Shown here one piece after another: positions 50,561-59,289 of a stretch of DNA of 64,000 bases. The notes beneath the pieces are model-generated. The model was given only the letters and a program-made list of their open reading frames with translations, searched no databases and was not told where the DNA came from. The position numbers and the translations under genes are program-made. The stretch comes from CAYJPV01 sp964396055 (lineage in GTDB: Bacteria > Acidobacteriota > Vicinamibacteria > Vicinamibacterales > JAKQTR01). Within the stretch, counting starts at the first letter, position 1. Each line of letters starts with the position of its first letter. The stretch lies in the NCBI GenBank assembly GCA_964396055.1, contig CAYNDV010000004.1, positions 1-64,000 on the forward strand. Reading direction: 5' to 3'.

Positions 50561-51076
50561 ATGGCCAAAGAGACTCCGGAGACGCCGGCGCCCCTGCCCG
50601 GGAAGAACAAGTCGAGCAAGAAGGGCCTCATCATCGGCCTGGCCGTGGCGATGGTCGCCGCCGCCGCCGGCGGCGGGGCGGCGTACTGGAAATGGGGCAT
50701 GGCCGCCGCCAGCGCGGCTGCGCCGGCCGCCCACGCGGCGCCGGTTCCCGCCGTCGTCGAGGAACCCGGCATGGTGCCGTTCGAGCCGTTCCTGGTCAAC
50801 CTCGCCGATGAGGGCGGGCAGTCGTACCTGCGGGTGACGCTGAACCTGCTGGTGGCCAGCGAAGAAGAGGCGAAAACGCTCGAAGGCAAGCCCGTCGTGC
50901 GCACCATGATGCGCTCGGCCGTGCTCGAAGTGCTCTCGACCCAGACGGCCGCCCAGCTCGTCACGCCGGAAGGCAAGGCGGAACTCAAGAAGGCGATTGC
51001 CGCCAAGATCGACTCCCTCAAGCTTCATGTCCGGGTGCACGATGTCCTCTTCTCCGACTTCGTCGTTCAGCAGTGA
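50561..51076 (+). CDS. fliL: Flagellar basal-body protein FliL
   Basis: 171 residues. Lysine-rich cytoplasmic N-terminus, one membrane helix (about 23-43, LIIGLAVAMVAAAAGGGAAYW), periplasmic domain with FEPFLVNLADEGGQSYLRVTLNLLVA. FliL surrounds the stators. First gene of the second operon; its end overlaps fliN by 35 bp. Confidence 0.93.
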   Translation: MAKETPETPAPLPGKNKSSKKGLIIGLAVAMVAAAAGGGAAYWKWGMAAASAAAPAAHAAPVPAVVEEPGMVPFEPFLVNLADEGGQSYLRVTLNLLVASEEEAKTLEGKPVVRTMMRSAVLEVLSTQTAAQLVTPEGKAELKKAIAAKIDSLKLHVRVHDVLFSDFVVQQ

Positions 51077-51425
51077 CGCCGCTGCCCAGCCCGGGTGCGT
51101 CCAGTCCCCGCAGGCGCCCAGGGCGAACCCGGGGACCCCGGCCGCGCCCGCTGCGGCCCCGGGCAACGAACCACTTTTCCCGGGCCTGATGGACGTCTCG
51201 CTGCCCGTGGCCGTCCGCCTCGGGTCCGGCGCCATCACCGTCGGCGACTGCCTCGCGCTGCGGCCGCACAGCATCGTCCGTCTGACGCAGAACGTCGGCA
51301 CGGACCTCGACCTCGTGGTCAACGGCGAAACCGTGGCCCGGGGCGAGGTGGCGATCGTCGACGACAGCACGTCCATTCGCCTCACCGACATCTCCGTGAC
51401 GCCGGGCGACGGAGTGCCCGCATGA
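51042..51425 (+). CDS. fliN: Flagellar motor switch protein FliN
   Basis: 127 residues from the ATG at 51042 (alternatives at 51027 and 50997). Proline/alanine-rich N-terminus, then the SpoA/FliN domain: LPVAVRLGSGAITVGDCLAL ... LDLVVNGETVARGEVAIVDDSTSIRLTDI. Switch-complex component at the C-ring base. A second SpoA protein with an extra CheC-like domain lies at 60278-61048. ATGA overlap with fliO. Confidence 0.9.
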   Translation: MSSSPTSSFSSDAAAQPGCVQSPQAPRANPGTPAAPAAAPGNEPLFPGLMDVSLPVAVRLGSGAITVGDCLALRPHSIVRLTQNVGTDLDLVVNGETVARGEVAIVDDSTSIRLTDISVTPGDGVPA

Positions 51426-51784
51426 TCGCGTGGGCCCTGCTGGCGCAGGAGTCGCCCCTGCCGTCCGCGGTGGATGGCACGGTGCTCCGGGCGTTTGCCG
51501 GCGTCGTTCTCGTCCTGGGGCTGGTGATCGGGCTGGCGATCCTGCTGCGCCGCGGCGTGCTCAGGCTGCCGGGGCAGCATGGGGCGCGGGTCCTGTCGGT
51601 GGAGACGGCGCTGTCGCTCGGCGATCGGCGGTCGGTCGTGATCGTCAACGCCGAGGGCCGGCGGTTCCTGCTGGGCCTCTCGACGACGCAGGTGAACCTG
51701 CTCAGCGAACTCGGGCCCACGCGGGCGAACTTCGACCGGGCCCTCGACCGCGCCACCTCGTCGTCTCCGGTGGAGCCCGCATGA
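51422..51784 (+). CDS. fliO: Flagellar export-gate assembly protein FliO
   Basis: 120 residues. One N-terminal membrane helix (VVLVLGLVIGLAILLRR), a short cytoplasmic part with HGARVLSVETALSLGDRRSVVIVNAEGRRFLLG, typical of FliO. It stabilises FliP during export-gate assembly. ATGA overlaps on both sides, so translation is coupled from fliN to fliP. Confidence 0.88.
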   Translation: MIAWALLAQESPLPSAVDGTVLRAFAGVVLVLGLVIGLAILLRRGVLRLPGQHGARVLSVETALSLGDRRSVVIVNAEGRRFLLGLSTTQVNLLSELGPTRANFDRALDRATSSSPVEPA

Positions 51785-52527
51785 CCCGCTCGCTCGTTCT
51801 GGCGGCCGTGCTGCTGGCGCTGACGGCGTCGCCGGTCCTGGCGCAGGCGGCTGCGCCGCAGCCGCCGACGCGCCTCGACGTGCGGGTGGACGGCCTCGGC
51901 AGCGTGTCGGCGCCGATGGAAGTGGCGGTCCTCCTCACGCTGCTCACCTTCCTGCCGGCCATCCTCGTGACGATGACCTCGTTTACGCGGATCGTGATCG
52001 TGTTCCACTTCCTGCGGCAGGCGCTGGGCACGCAGGAGGTGCCGTCGAACCAGATCCTGATCGGGCTGGCGCTGTTCCTGACGGCGTTCATCATGGCGCC
52101 GGTGGGCACGGCCATCAACGACGCGGCGGTGCAGCCGGCCATGGCCGGCACGCTGAGCGTCTCCGATGCCATCTCGAAGGCCGTGCCGCCCCTGCGCGAC
52201 TTCATGCTGAAGCAGACGCGCGAGACGGATCTGGCGCTCTTCGTGGAACTCAGCAAGGCGCCCCGCCCGAAGAGCCCGTCGGATCTGCCGATGCGGGTGG
52301 TCATCCCGGCCTACATCACCTCGGAAGTGAAGACGGGCTTCCAGATGGGGTTCTTCGTGTTCGTGCCGTTCCTGCTCATCGACCTGGTCGTCTCGACCAC
52401 CCTGTTGTCGATGGGCATGATGCAGTTGCCGCCGGCGATGATCTCGCTGCCGTTCAAGCTGCTGCTCTTCGTCACCGTCGACGGCTGGTCCCTGGTGGTC
52501 AGCTCGCTCGTGCGGAGCTTCGCGTAG
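51781..52527 (+). CDS. fliP: Flagellar export-gate protein FliP
   Basis: 248 residues. N-terminal signal peptide (LVLAAVLLALTASPVLAQA), then helices with the family signatures MTSFTRIVIVFHFLRQALGTQEVPSNQILIGLALFLT and IPAYITSEVKTGFQMGFFVFVPFLLIDLV. Forms the pore of the export gate with FliQ and FliR. Confidence 0.96.
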   Translation: MTRSLVLAAVLLALTASPVLAQAAAPQPPTRLDVRVDGLGSVSAPMEVAVLLTLLTFLPAILVTMTSFTRIVIVFHFLRQALGTQEVPSNQILIGLALFLTAFIMAPVGTAINDAAVQPAMAGTLSVSDAISKAVPPLRDFMLKQTRETDLALFVELSKAPRPKSPSDLPMRVVIPAYITSEVKTGFQMGFFVFVPFLLIDLVVSTTLLSMGMMQLPPAMISLPFKLLLFVTVDGWSLVVSSLVRSFA

Positions 52528-52536
52528 GAGACGCCC

Positions 52537-52806
52537 GTGCCCGAGGCCCTGATTGTCGGCATCACGCGCCAAGCCATCGAGGTGGCGCTGATCGTATCGC
52601 TGCCCATGCTGCTGGCGGGCCTGGTGGCGGGCGTCCTGGTCAGCCTGCTGCAGACGGTGACGTCGATCCACGACAGCGTCCTGGCGTTCATCCCGCGGGC
52701 GCTGGCCATCTTCGCGGTGTTCGCCCTGACGTTCCCCTGGATGCTCCGCGTCATCGCGGCCTTCTCGCGGCAGCTGCTGATGCGGCTGCCGGAGTTCGTG
52801 CGATGA
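52537..52806 (+). CDS. fliQ: Flagellar export-gate protein FliQ
   Basis: 89 residues, GTG start after GGAG. Two membrane helices with the conserved loop VSLLQTVTSIHDSVLAFIPRALA. Normal size for FliQ; the next gene, fliR, overlaps as ATGA. Confidence 0.95.
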   Translation: MPEALIVGITRQAIEVALIVSLPMLLAGLVAGVLVSLLQTVTSIHDSVLAFIPRALAIFAVFALTFPWMLRVIAAFSRQLLMRLPEFVR

Positions 52807-53561
52807 ACGATCCGCTGCCGCTCGTGGCGCTCGGGATTCTCCTGGTGCGCCCCGGCATGCTGATCCTCGCGACGCCGATCTTCGGCGGCACCTTCGTGCC
52901 GCCGCACGTACGCCTGGCCCTGACCGTTGTGCTCGCCGTGATCCTGCTGCCGGCCGTGCCGGTGCCGCAGCCCGCGTCGGCGATCGGGCTCGCGCTCGTC
53001 GTGGCCGGCGAGGCGGCTGTGGGCCTGGCGCTGTCGATGTCGATTCGGGCGCTGGTGGCCGGCGCGGAGCTGGCGGGCCAGGTGGCCGGGTTCCAGATCG
53101 GCGTGTCCTACGCGGCCCTGGTCGATCCCCTGACCGGCGCCCGCAACAACGTGCTGTCGCTCCTCTACGGGTCGCTCGCGATGGTGGCGTTCCTCGGGGT
53201 CAACGGCCACCACGCCCTGCTGCGAGCCCTGGTGGCGTCCTACGACGCGCTGCCGCCCGGCAACTGGCCCGTCGTCGCCGGCATGGGGGCCGGGGTGGGG
53301 CGCCTGCTGGGCCTGGTCTTCACCCTGGGCACGCAGCTGGCGATGCCCATCATCGTCGTCCTGCTGCTCGTCGAGGTGGTGCTGGGGCTCGTGTCGCGCG
53401 TCGCCCCGGCCCTGAACCTGATGGTGGTCGGCTTCCCCCTGCGGGTCGGGGTCGGCCTGCTGGTGCTGGCGACGGGCATCCAGGTGGTGCCCGGCGCGAT
53501 CGCGCGGTACGCGCCGGCGGCCCTCGAGGCGGCCGTGCGGCTGGCCTGGGCGCCGCGGTGA
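52803..53561 (+). CDS. fliR: Flagellar export-gate protein FliR
   Basis: 252 residues, about six membrane helices. Family segments: RPGMLILATPIFGGTFVPPHVRLALTVVLAVIL, AGQVAGFQIGVSYAALVDPL and LGLVSRVAPALNLMVVGFPLRVGVG. Completes the FliPQR core. Confidence 0.95.
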   Translation: MNDPLPLVALGILLVRPGMLILATPIFGGTFVPPHVRLALTVVLAVILLPAVPVPQPASAIGLALVVAGEAAVGLALSMSIRALVAGAELAGQVAGFQIGVSYAALVDPLTGARNNVLSLLYGSLAMVAFLGVNGHHALLRALVASYDALPPGNWPVVAGMGAGVGRLLGLVFTLGTQLAMPIIVVLLLVEVVLGLVSRVAPALNLMVVGFPLRVGVGLLVLATGIQVVPGAIARYAPAALEAAVRLAWAPR

Positions 53562-53571
53562 GGGAGCGGGC

Positions 53572-54636
53572 ATGAGCACGGACCGCACCGAGAAACCCAC
53601 CGCGAAACGCCTGCGGGACGCCCGGGAAAAGGGGCAGCTCCCGCGGAGCCGCGATCTGGGCCAGGCCGGCGCGCTGCTCGCGTGCGTCATCACGCTGGCG
53701 TGGATGGGCGATCGGATGGCGGCCATCCTCACGACCGCAATCAAATCGTCGCTCGAGCGGATGGGCGACAACCCGCTGGCCGGCGTGAGCGCGGGCGAGG
53801 TGACCTCCCTGGCCGTGTCGAACTCCTTCGCGCTGGCCGCCATTGTCGGCCCCGTTGCCGCCGCCTCCATCCTGGCGGTGCTGGCGCTGCAGACGGCGCA
53901 GGGCGGGTTCGTGTTCGCCAGCGAGGCCCTGACTTTCGATTTCACCAAGCTGAGTCCCGTCCAGGGGTTCAAGCGCCTCGGGTTCTCGCAGAGCGGCGTC
54001 GAGCTGATCAAGGCCATGGTGGCGGCCACGGTGATCGGCGTCCTGGGCTGGCAGGCCGTGCGCGCCATGCTCGACCAGAGCCTCGGATTCGCGCGGGTGA
54101 ATGCCGTGCCGGCCGCCTCCGTGGGCTGGGACGGCCTGCTGTCGCTCCTGCGCAAGGCGGCCATCGCGATGTTCGTCCTGGCGGCCGCCGACTACGGCGT
54201 GCAGCGCTGGCGGTTCATGAAGCAGCAGCGCATGACCAAGCAGGAAGTGCGCGACGAGTTCCGCCTGCAGGAAGGCAATCCGGAAGTGAAGGGGCGCGTG
54301 CGCCGCATCCAGCGCGACCTGGTGCGCCGGCGGATGCTGGCCGCGGTGCCGTCGGCGACGGTGGTCATCACCAACCCGACCCACTTCGCCGTGGCGCTCG
54401 AATACAACCGCGCCGTGCTGCCCGCGCCGCGGGTGGTGGCCAAGGGCCAGTCCTACATGGCCCTGCGCATCCGCGAGATCGCCCGCCAGCACGGGGTTCC
54501 CATCGTCGAGAACCCGCCCCTGGCCCGCGCGCTCTACAAGGGCGCCGAAGTGGGCGACGTGATTCCGGGCCCGTTGTTCGAGGCGGTCGCCGAGGTGCTC
54601 GCGTACCTGATCCGGCTCCGCCAGTTGGTGCTGTGA
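53572..54636 (+). CDS. flhB: Flagellar export specificity-switch protein FlhB
   Basis: 354 residues. Cytoplasmic N-terminus EKPTAKRLRDAREKGQLPRSRDL, four membrane helices, and the cytoplasmic C-domain with the NPTH self-cleavage site in ITNPTHFAVALEYNR. Autocleavage there lets FliK flip substrate class. Ribosome site and start are clear (10 bp after fliR). Confidence 0.96.
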   Translation: MSTDRTEKPTAKRLRDAREKGQLPRSRDLGQAGALLACVITLAWMGDRMAAILTTAIKSSLERMGDNPLAGVSAGEVTSLAVSNSFALAAIVGPVAAASILAVLALQTAQGGFVFASEALTFDFTKLSPVQGFKRLGFSQSGVELIKAMVAATVIGVLGWQAVRAMLDQSLGFARVNAVPAASVGWDGLLSLLRKAAIAMFVLAAADYGVQRWRFMKQQRMTKQEVRDEFRLQEGNPEVKGRVRRIQRDLVRRRMLAAVPSATVVITNPTHFAVALEYNRAVLPAPRVVAKGQSYMALRIREIARQHGVPIVENPPLARALYKGAEVGDVIPGPLFEAVAEVLAYLIRLRQLVL

Positions 54637-54658
54637 CGCCGCGCTGGAGAGGATGAAG

Positions 54659-56707
54659 ATGTCGGCACAACCCACCATCGCCCTGCAGGCCCAGCGGGCC
54701 GCGAAACTGGTCGGCCCGGGCGCCGTCGTGGCCGCGGTCGGCCTGATGATCGTCCCGCTGCCGCCCTTCATGCTCGACGTGCTGCTGTCGGCCGACATCG
54801 GCCTGGCCGTCGTCCTGCTGCTGACCGCCGTCTACATCCGCAAGCCCATCGAGTTCTCGGCGTTCCCGTCAATCCTGCTGCTGCTTACGCTGCTGCGCCT
54901 GTCGCTCAACGTGGCCGGCACCCGGCTCATCCTGCTGCACGGCCACGAGGGCGTGGACGCCGCAGGCCACGTCATCATGGCCTTCGGCCAGTTCGTGGTG
55001 GGCGCGAACTTCGTGGTCGGCATCGTCGTCTTCCTCGTGCTGATCGCCATCCAGTTCGTGGTCATCAACCACGGCGCGGTCCGCATCTCGGAAGTCACCG
55101 CCCGCTTCACCCTCGACGCCCTGCCCGGCCGCCAGATGGCCATCGACGCCGACCTGAACGCCGGCATCATCGACGACCGCGAGGCGAAGGCCCGGCGCGA
55201 CCAGGTGCGGCGGGAGGCCGACTTCTACGGCGCGATGGACGGCGCCATCCGCTTCACCCAGCGCGACGCGGTGGCCGCCATCCTCATCACGGGCATCAAC
55301 ATCGTCGCGGGCCTGCTCATCGGCGTGCTGCAGCAGGGCATGGACATCGGCGCCGCGGCCGAGACCTTTACCATCCTGACCGTCGGCGAGGGCCTCGTCA
55401 CGGCCGTGCCGGCCCTGCTCGTGTCGATGGCCGGCGCCCTGGTGACGACCCGGGCCACCACCGAGTCGGACCTCGGCGAAGAAGTGGCGAGCCAGCTGCT
55501 GACCGGGGTCCGGCCCATGGCCGTCGGCGCCGGCGTGCTGGTGGCCCTGGCGCTCATCCCGGGCCTGCCGAAGATGGCCTTCTTCATGGTCGCGGGCCTG
55601 ATGGGGACGGCCGCCTACCTCAACCGGCAGCTGGCGAAGGCCGAGCCCGAGAAGGCCGAGGAAACGGCGGCGCCGCCCAGCGACTCGCTCGACGCGGCGG
55701 TGACCGTCGACCCGATTGCCGTCGAGATCGGGTACGCGCTCGTGTCGCTCGTGGACGAGCAGCAGGGCGGGACGCTGCTGTCCAGGGTGCGCGGCATCCG
55801 GCGCCAGATTGCCACCGACACCGGCGTGGTCGTGCCGCCGGTGCACGTGGCCGACAACCTCCAGCTGGCGCCGCGCGGCTACGCCATCCTCATCAAGGGC
55901 GTGGAAGTGGCCAAGGCCGAGCTCTATCCGGATCGGATGCTCGCCATCAACCCGGGCACCGCGACGCTGCCGCTCGACGGCATCCAGACGCGGGAGCCGG
56001 CGTTCGGGCTGCCGGCCTGGTGGATCCAGAGCGAACACCGCGACCGGGCTTCAGCGGCCGGGTACACCGTCGTGGACGCCACGACGGCCCTGTCCACGCA
56101 CGTGTCCGAGACCGTCCGCGCCTTCCTGCCGGACCTCCTCGGCCGCCAGCAGGTGAAGGACATGGTGGACCGGCTGGCCCAGACGGCCCCGAAGCTGGTC
56201 GAAGACGTGGTGCCGAAGGTGCTGTCGCTCGGCGACGTGCAGCGCGTGCTGCGGCAGCTGCTGCGCGAGCGGGTGCCCGTCAAGGACCTGGCGACCATCA
56301 TCGAAACCATGGCCGACGCCGCGGCGCTCTCCAAGGACACCGACCTGCTGACCGAAGGCGTCCGGCAGGCCCTGGGACGGGCGATCTGCCGCCAGTACCA
56401 GAACGAACGCGGCGAGCTGCCCACCATCAACCTCGCCCCGTCCCTGGAAGAGCGGCTGCTGGGGTCGCTGGTCCGCACCGAGCAGGGGCCGGTCCTGGCG
56501 CTGGACCCGCGGGAGGCCCAGAACCTGGCGGCCAAAATCGGCCGGGCCTTCGAAACCGCGATGGCACAACCCGTGCTTCTGTGCTCGGCGGGGTTGCGTC
56601 CGCACCTCTGGCGGTTGTTCTCGCGGGTGCTGCCTCATGTCGGGGTGCTGTCGCATCCCGAGGTTCCCACTCACGTGAAGGTGGCGCCTGTCGCCGTGCT
56701 CGACTGA
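54659..56707 (+). CDS. flhA: Flagellar export platform protein FlhA
   Basis: 682 residues, ATG at 54659 chosen because GGAGAGG stands at proper spacing; an ATG at 54653 abuts it. Eight N-terminal membrane helices with the FHIPEP-type region (SAFPSILLLLTLLRLSLNVAGTRLIL, DALPGRQMAIDADLNAGIIDDREA), then a cytoplasmic ring domain that binds chaperone-substrate complexes. Followed at once by flhF. Confidence 0.96.
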   Translation: MSAQPTIALQAQRAAKLVGPGAVVAAVGLMIVPLPPFMLDVLLSADIGLAVVLLLTAVYIRKPIEFSAFPSILLLLTLLRLSLNVAGTRLILLHGHEGVDAAGHVIMAFGQFVVGANFVVGIVVFLVLIAIQFVVINHGAVRISEVTARFTLDALPGRQMAIDADLNAGIIDDREAKARRDQVRREADFYGAMDGAIRFTQRDAVAAILITGINIVAGLLIGVLQQGMDIGAAAETFTILTVGEGLVTAVPALLVSMAGALVTTRATTESDLGEEVASQLLTGVRPMAVGAGVLVALALIPGLPKMAFFMVAGLMGTAAYLNRQLAKAEPEKAEETAAPPSDSLDAAVTVDPIAVEIGYALVSLVDEQQGGTLLSRVRGIRRQIATDTGVVVPPVHVADNLQLAPRGYAILIKGVEVAKAELYPDRMLAINPGTATLPLDGIQTREPAFGLPAWWIQSEHRDRASAAGYTVVDATTALSTHVSETVRAFLPDLLGRQQVKDMVDRLAQTAPKLVEDVVPKVLSLGDVQRVLRQLLRERVPVKDLATIIETMADAAALSKDTDLLTEGVRQALGRAICRQYQNERGELPTINLAPSLEERLLGSLVRTEQGPVLALDPREAQNLAAKIGRAFETAMAQPVLLCSAGLRPHLWRLFSRVLPHVGVLSHPEVPTHVKVAPVAVLD

Positions 56708-56708
56708 T

Positions 56709-57710
56709 ATGTATCTGAGGACCTACCGCGGATCTTCCGTCAGGGACCTGCTGGCGCAGGCCAAAATCGAGCTCGGGCCCGACGCCCTGGTGCTGTCGAC
56801 CCGGATGGTCTCGGCCGGCGGCCTGCGTGGCCTGCTGGGCGGCCGGGCCATCGAACTGGTGGCCGCCACGGAGCGGCAGGTGTCGAAAAACCGGACGGCC
56901 GAGCCTTCCCGCCGTCACGTGCCGGCTCCGATTCCGGCCCCCGAAAACGAAATCGCCGCCCGCCTGTGTGCGACCGGGCTCGACCGGAGCCTGGCCCTGG
57001 AAGTGGCCGCCGCAGTCCCGACCGGCCGCCGCAGAGCCGCGTCGGCCACCGCCATCCGTCAGGTGCTGGCCGAGCGGCTGACCCCTCTGGCGACGGGCGG
57101 AGAGGACTACCGGCCCATCGAAGTGTTTGTCGGCCCCCCGGGCGTAGGTAAGACCACGACGATTGCCAAGATCGCCTCGCAGGAACGGGCGAAACACGGT
57201 CGCCGGCTGACGCTGGTGTCGGCTGACGGCTACCGCGTGGGCGCGGTCGAACAGCTGCGCCTCTATGCGGACATCGTCGGGTCGCCGTTCAAGGTCGCGC
57301 GCAACGCCGCCGAGCTCGACAAGGTCCTGACCGAGACCCGCGGGCCGGTGCTCGTGGACACCGCCGGCCGCACGCCCCGTGACGGGGTGGCGCAGGACCT
57401 GTTCACCGTGCTGCGCGGCCGCCGGGACGTGCGCACGCACCTCGTGTTGTCGGCGGCCCTCGGGGCGGCCGACATGGATCGGACCATCGACCAGTACCGG
57501 TGCGCGGAGCCGCACCGCATCGCCTTTTCCCGCCTCGATGAAGCCGAGACGCTCTCGCCGCTGGTCGGCCTGCTGCGTTCTCAGCAGTTGCCCGTGTCGT
57601 ATCTGGGAACCGGCCAGCGCGTGCCGGAGGACCTGGACCGGGCCACCGGGGCCCTGCTCGCCGCGCTGGCGCTCGGCGAGTCCCCCTGCCTGGCAGCGAG
57701 GCCCGCATGA
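56709..57710 (+). CDS. flhF: Flagellar placement GTPase FlhF
   Basis: 333 residues. SRP-type GTPase: N-terminal MYLRTYRGSSVRDLLAQAKIELGPDALVLSTR, basic B-region (about 60-80), P-loop VGPPGVGKTTT (141-151), LVSADGYRVGAVEQL and VDTAGR. FlhF sets flagellar number/position with FlhG, which follows with an ATGA overlap. Shorter N-terminal region than many relatives. Confidence 0.94.
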   Translation: MYLRTYRGSSVRDLLAQAKIELGPDALVLSTRMVSAGGLRGLLGGRAIELVAATERQVSKNRTAEPSRRHVPAPIPAPENEIAARLCATGLDRSLALEVAAAVPTGRRRAASATAIRQVLAERLTPLATGGEDYRPIEVFVGPPGVGKTTTIAKIASQERAKHGRRLTLVSADGYRVGAVEQLRLYADIVGSPFKVARNAAELDKVLTETRGPVLVDTAGRTPRDGVAQDLFTVLRGRRDVRTHLVLSAALGAADMDRTIDQYRCAEPHRIAFSRLDEAETLSPLVGLLRSQQLPVSYLGTGQRVPEDLDRATGALLAALALGESPCLAARPA

Positions 57711-58555
57711 GCGAGACCGCCACCCAGCCGCGTCGTCCCATCACCATTGCCGTCACGTCCGGCAAGGGCGGCGTCGGCAAGACCAACGTCGTGGTCAACC
57801 TGGCCGTGTCACTGGCGCGCCTGCACCACCGCGTCGTCGTGCTCGACGCGGACTTCGGGCTCGGCAACGTCGACGTGCTGCTGGGGCTGGCGCCCCAGTA
57901 CCACATCGGCCACGTCCTGACGGGCGAGCGCTCGCTGCAGGACGTCATGGTGCCCGGCCCCCTCGGCATCCAGATCATTCCGGCGAGCTCGGGCCTGCGC
58001 GAACTCGCGGCCCTGACCGGCCGCCAGCGGCGCCGGCTGTCGGAGGCCGTGGAGCAGCTCTGCGGGGGGTTCGACTTCCTGCTGGTCGACACCGCGGCGG
58101 GCATTTCCGACAACGTCATCGAAATGGTGCGCGGGTCGCACCTGGCGCTGGTGGTGACGTCGGTGGATCCGACGGCGGTCGTGGACGCCTACGCGATGGT
58201 CAAGCTGCTGACGCGCAGCGACGCGCGCCTCGAGCTCGGGGTGCTGGTCAACGACGCGCGCGACAGCGACGATGCGCAGCTGGTCCACACGCAGCTCGAG
58301 ATTGCCGCCACGCGGTTCCTTCAGCGGCGGATCGCCTACTACGGCCACATCGCCCACGATCCGGCGCTGCGCGACGCGGTGCTGGTGCAGCGGCCCGTGG
58401 TGGACCACGAGCCGCAGGCGCCGTCGAGCCGCTGCTTCCGGTCCCTCGCCTGCCGGTTGTCGAGCATGAGCCAGGGCGGGCCCGGCCTGCGCGTCGTGTC
58501 CCCGCGCGTGGCGGCGTGTCCGCCCGCCCAGACGGAGGTGCTGCAGTGCGCATGA
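57707..58555 (+). CDS. flhG: MinD-like flagellar-number ATPase FlhG
   Basis: 282 residues. Deviant Walker A SGKGGVGKTN (about 18-27), switch segments VVLDADFGLGNVDVLLGL and LLVDTAAGISDNVIEMV. Stimulates FlhF GTPase and limits flagellar number. Overlaps flhF and fliA as ATGA. The C-terminal 30 residues are cysteine- and arginine-bearing and not typical of the family. Confidence 0.92.
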   Translation: MSETATQPRRPITIAVTSGKGGVGKTNVVVNLAVSLARLHHRVVVLDADFGLGNVDVLLGLAPQYHIGHVLTGERSLQDVMVPGPLGIQIIPASSGLRELAALTGRQRRRLSEAVEQLCGGFDFLLVDTAAGISDNVIEMVRGSHLALVVTSVDPTAVVDAYAMVKLLTRSDARLELGVLVNDARDSDDAQLVHTQLEIAATRFLQRRIAYYGHIAHDPALRDAVLVQRPVVDHEPQAPSSRCFRSLACRLSSMSQGGPGLRVVSPRVAACPPAQTEVLQCA

Positions 58556-59289
58556 CCACTCCCGACGAGAACCTGCCCGAACGGGATCGGCTCGTCGTGT
58601 CGCACGTCGGGCTCGTCAAGGCGATGGCCCAGCGGCTGGCGCGGCGGCTGCCCGCCCAGGTGGAAGTGGCCGACCTCGTGAGCATCGGCGTGCTGGGCCT
58701 GGTGGAGGCGGCCGGCCGGTACCAGCCGGCGACCGGCGTGCCCTTCGATGCCTTCGCCCGCCGCCGGGTGCACGGCGCGATGCTGGACGCCCTGCGCGAC
58801 CTGGACTGGGCCCCGCGGTCGCTGCGCAAGCTGCGCCGCCACGTCGACAGCACGATCGCGCAGCTGCGGTCGCAGGTGGGGCGCGAGCCGACGGAAGCCG
58901 AGATCTCCACGGCGCTGGGCATGAACGCCGAGCAGTACGCGGCGGCGCTGGAACAGCTGCGCACGCTGGAGGTGGCCATGATCCGGCCCCTCGAGGACAC
59001 GACCTCGGACCGCCAGCCGCTGCTCGACGTCTGCATCGACCCCGACGAGGGACCGGACCTGCGTCTCGAGCGCCGCGAGCTGCGCCAGTTGCTGGCGGCG
59101 GCCATCACCGAGCTGCCCGAACGTGAACGCCAGGTGCTGGCCCTCTACTACGAAGAAGAAATGACGATGGCCGAAATCGGCGAGGTGCTTGGCGTGTGCG
59201 AGTCGCGCGTGTCGCAGCTGCGCTCGCTGGCCATCTCGCGCCTGCGCTCGGCGCTCCGGCCGCCGAAGGCCCTCGCGAAGGCAAGCTGA
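58552..59289 (+). CDS. fliA: Flagellar sigma-28 factor FliA
   Basis: 245 residues. Sigma-70 region 2 (LVSIGVLGLVEAAGRYQPATGVPFDAFARRRVHGAMLDALR), region 3 (REPTEAEISTALGM) and region 4 (ELPERERQVLALYYEEEMTMAEIGEVLGVCESRVSQL). Directs late flagellar genes once anti-sigma FlgM is exported; neither FlgM nor flagellin is in this window. Encoded in a sigma-54-driven operon, giving a class order. Confidence 0.94.
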   Translation: MTTPDENLPERDRLVVSHVGLVKAMAQRLARRLPAQVEVADLVSIGVLGLVEAAGRYQPATGVPFDAFARRRVHGAMLDALRDLDWAPRSLRKLRRHVDSTIAQLRSQVGREPTEAEISTALGMNAEQYAAALEQLRTLEVAMIRPLEDTTSDRQPLLDVCIDPDEGPDLRLERRELRQLLAAAITELPERERQVLALYYEEEMTMAEIGEVLGVCESRVSQLRSLAISRLRSALRPPKALAKAS

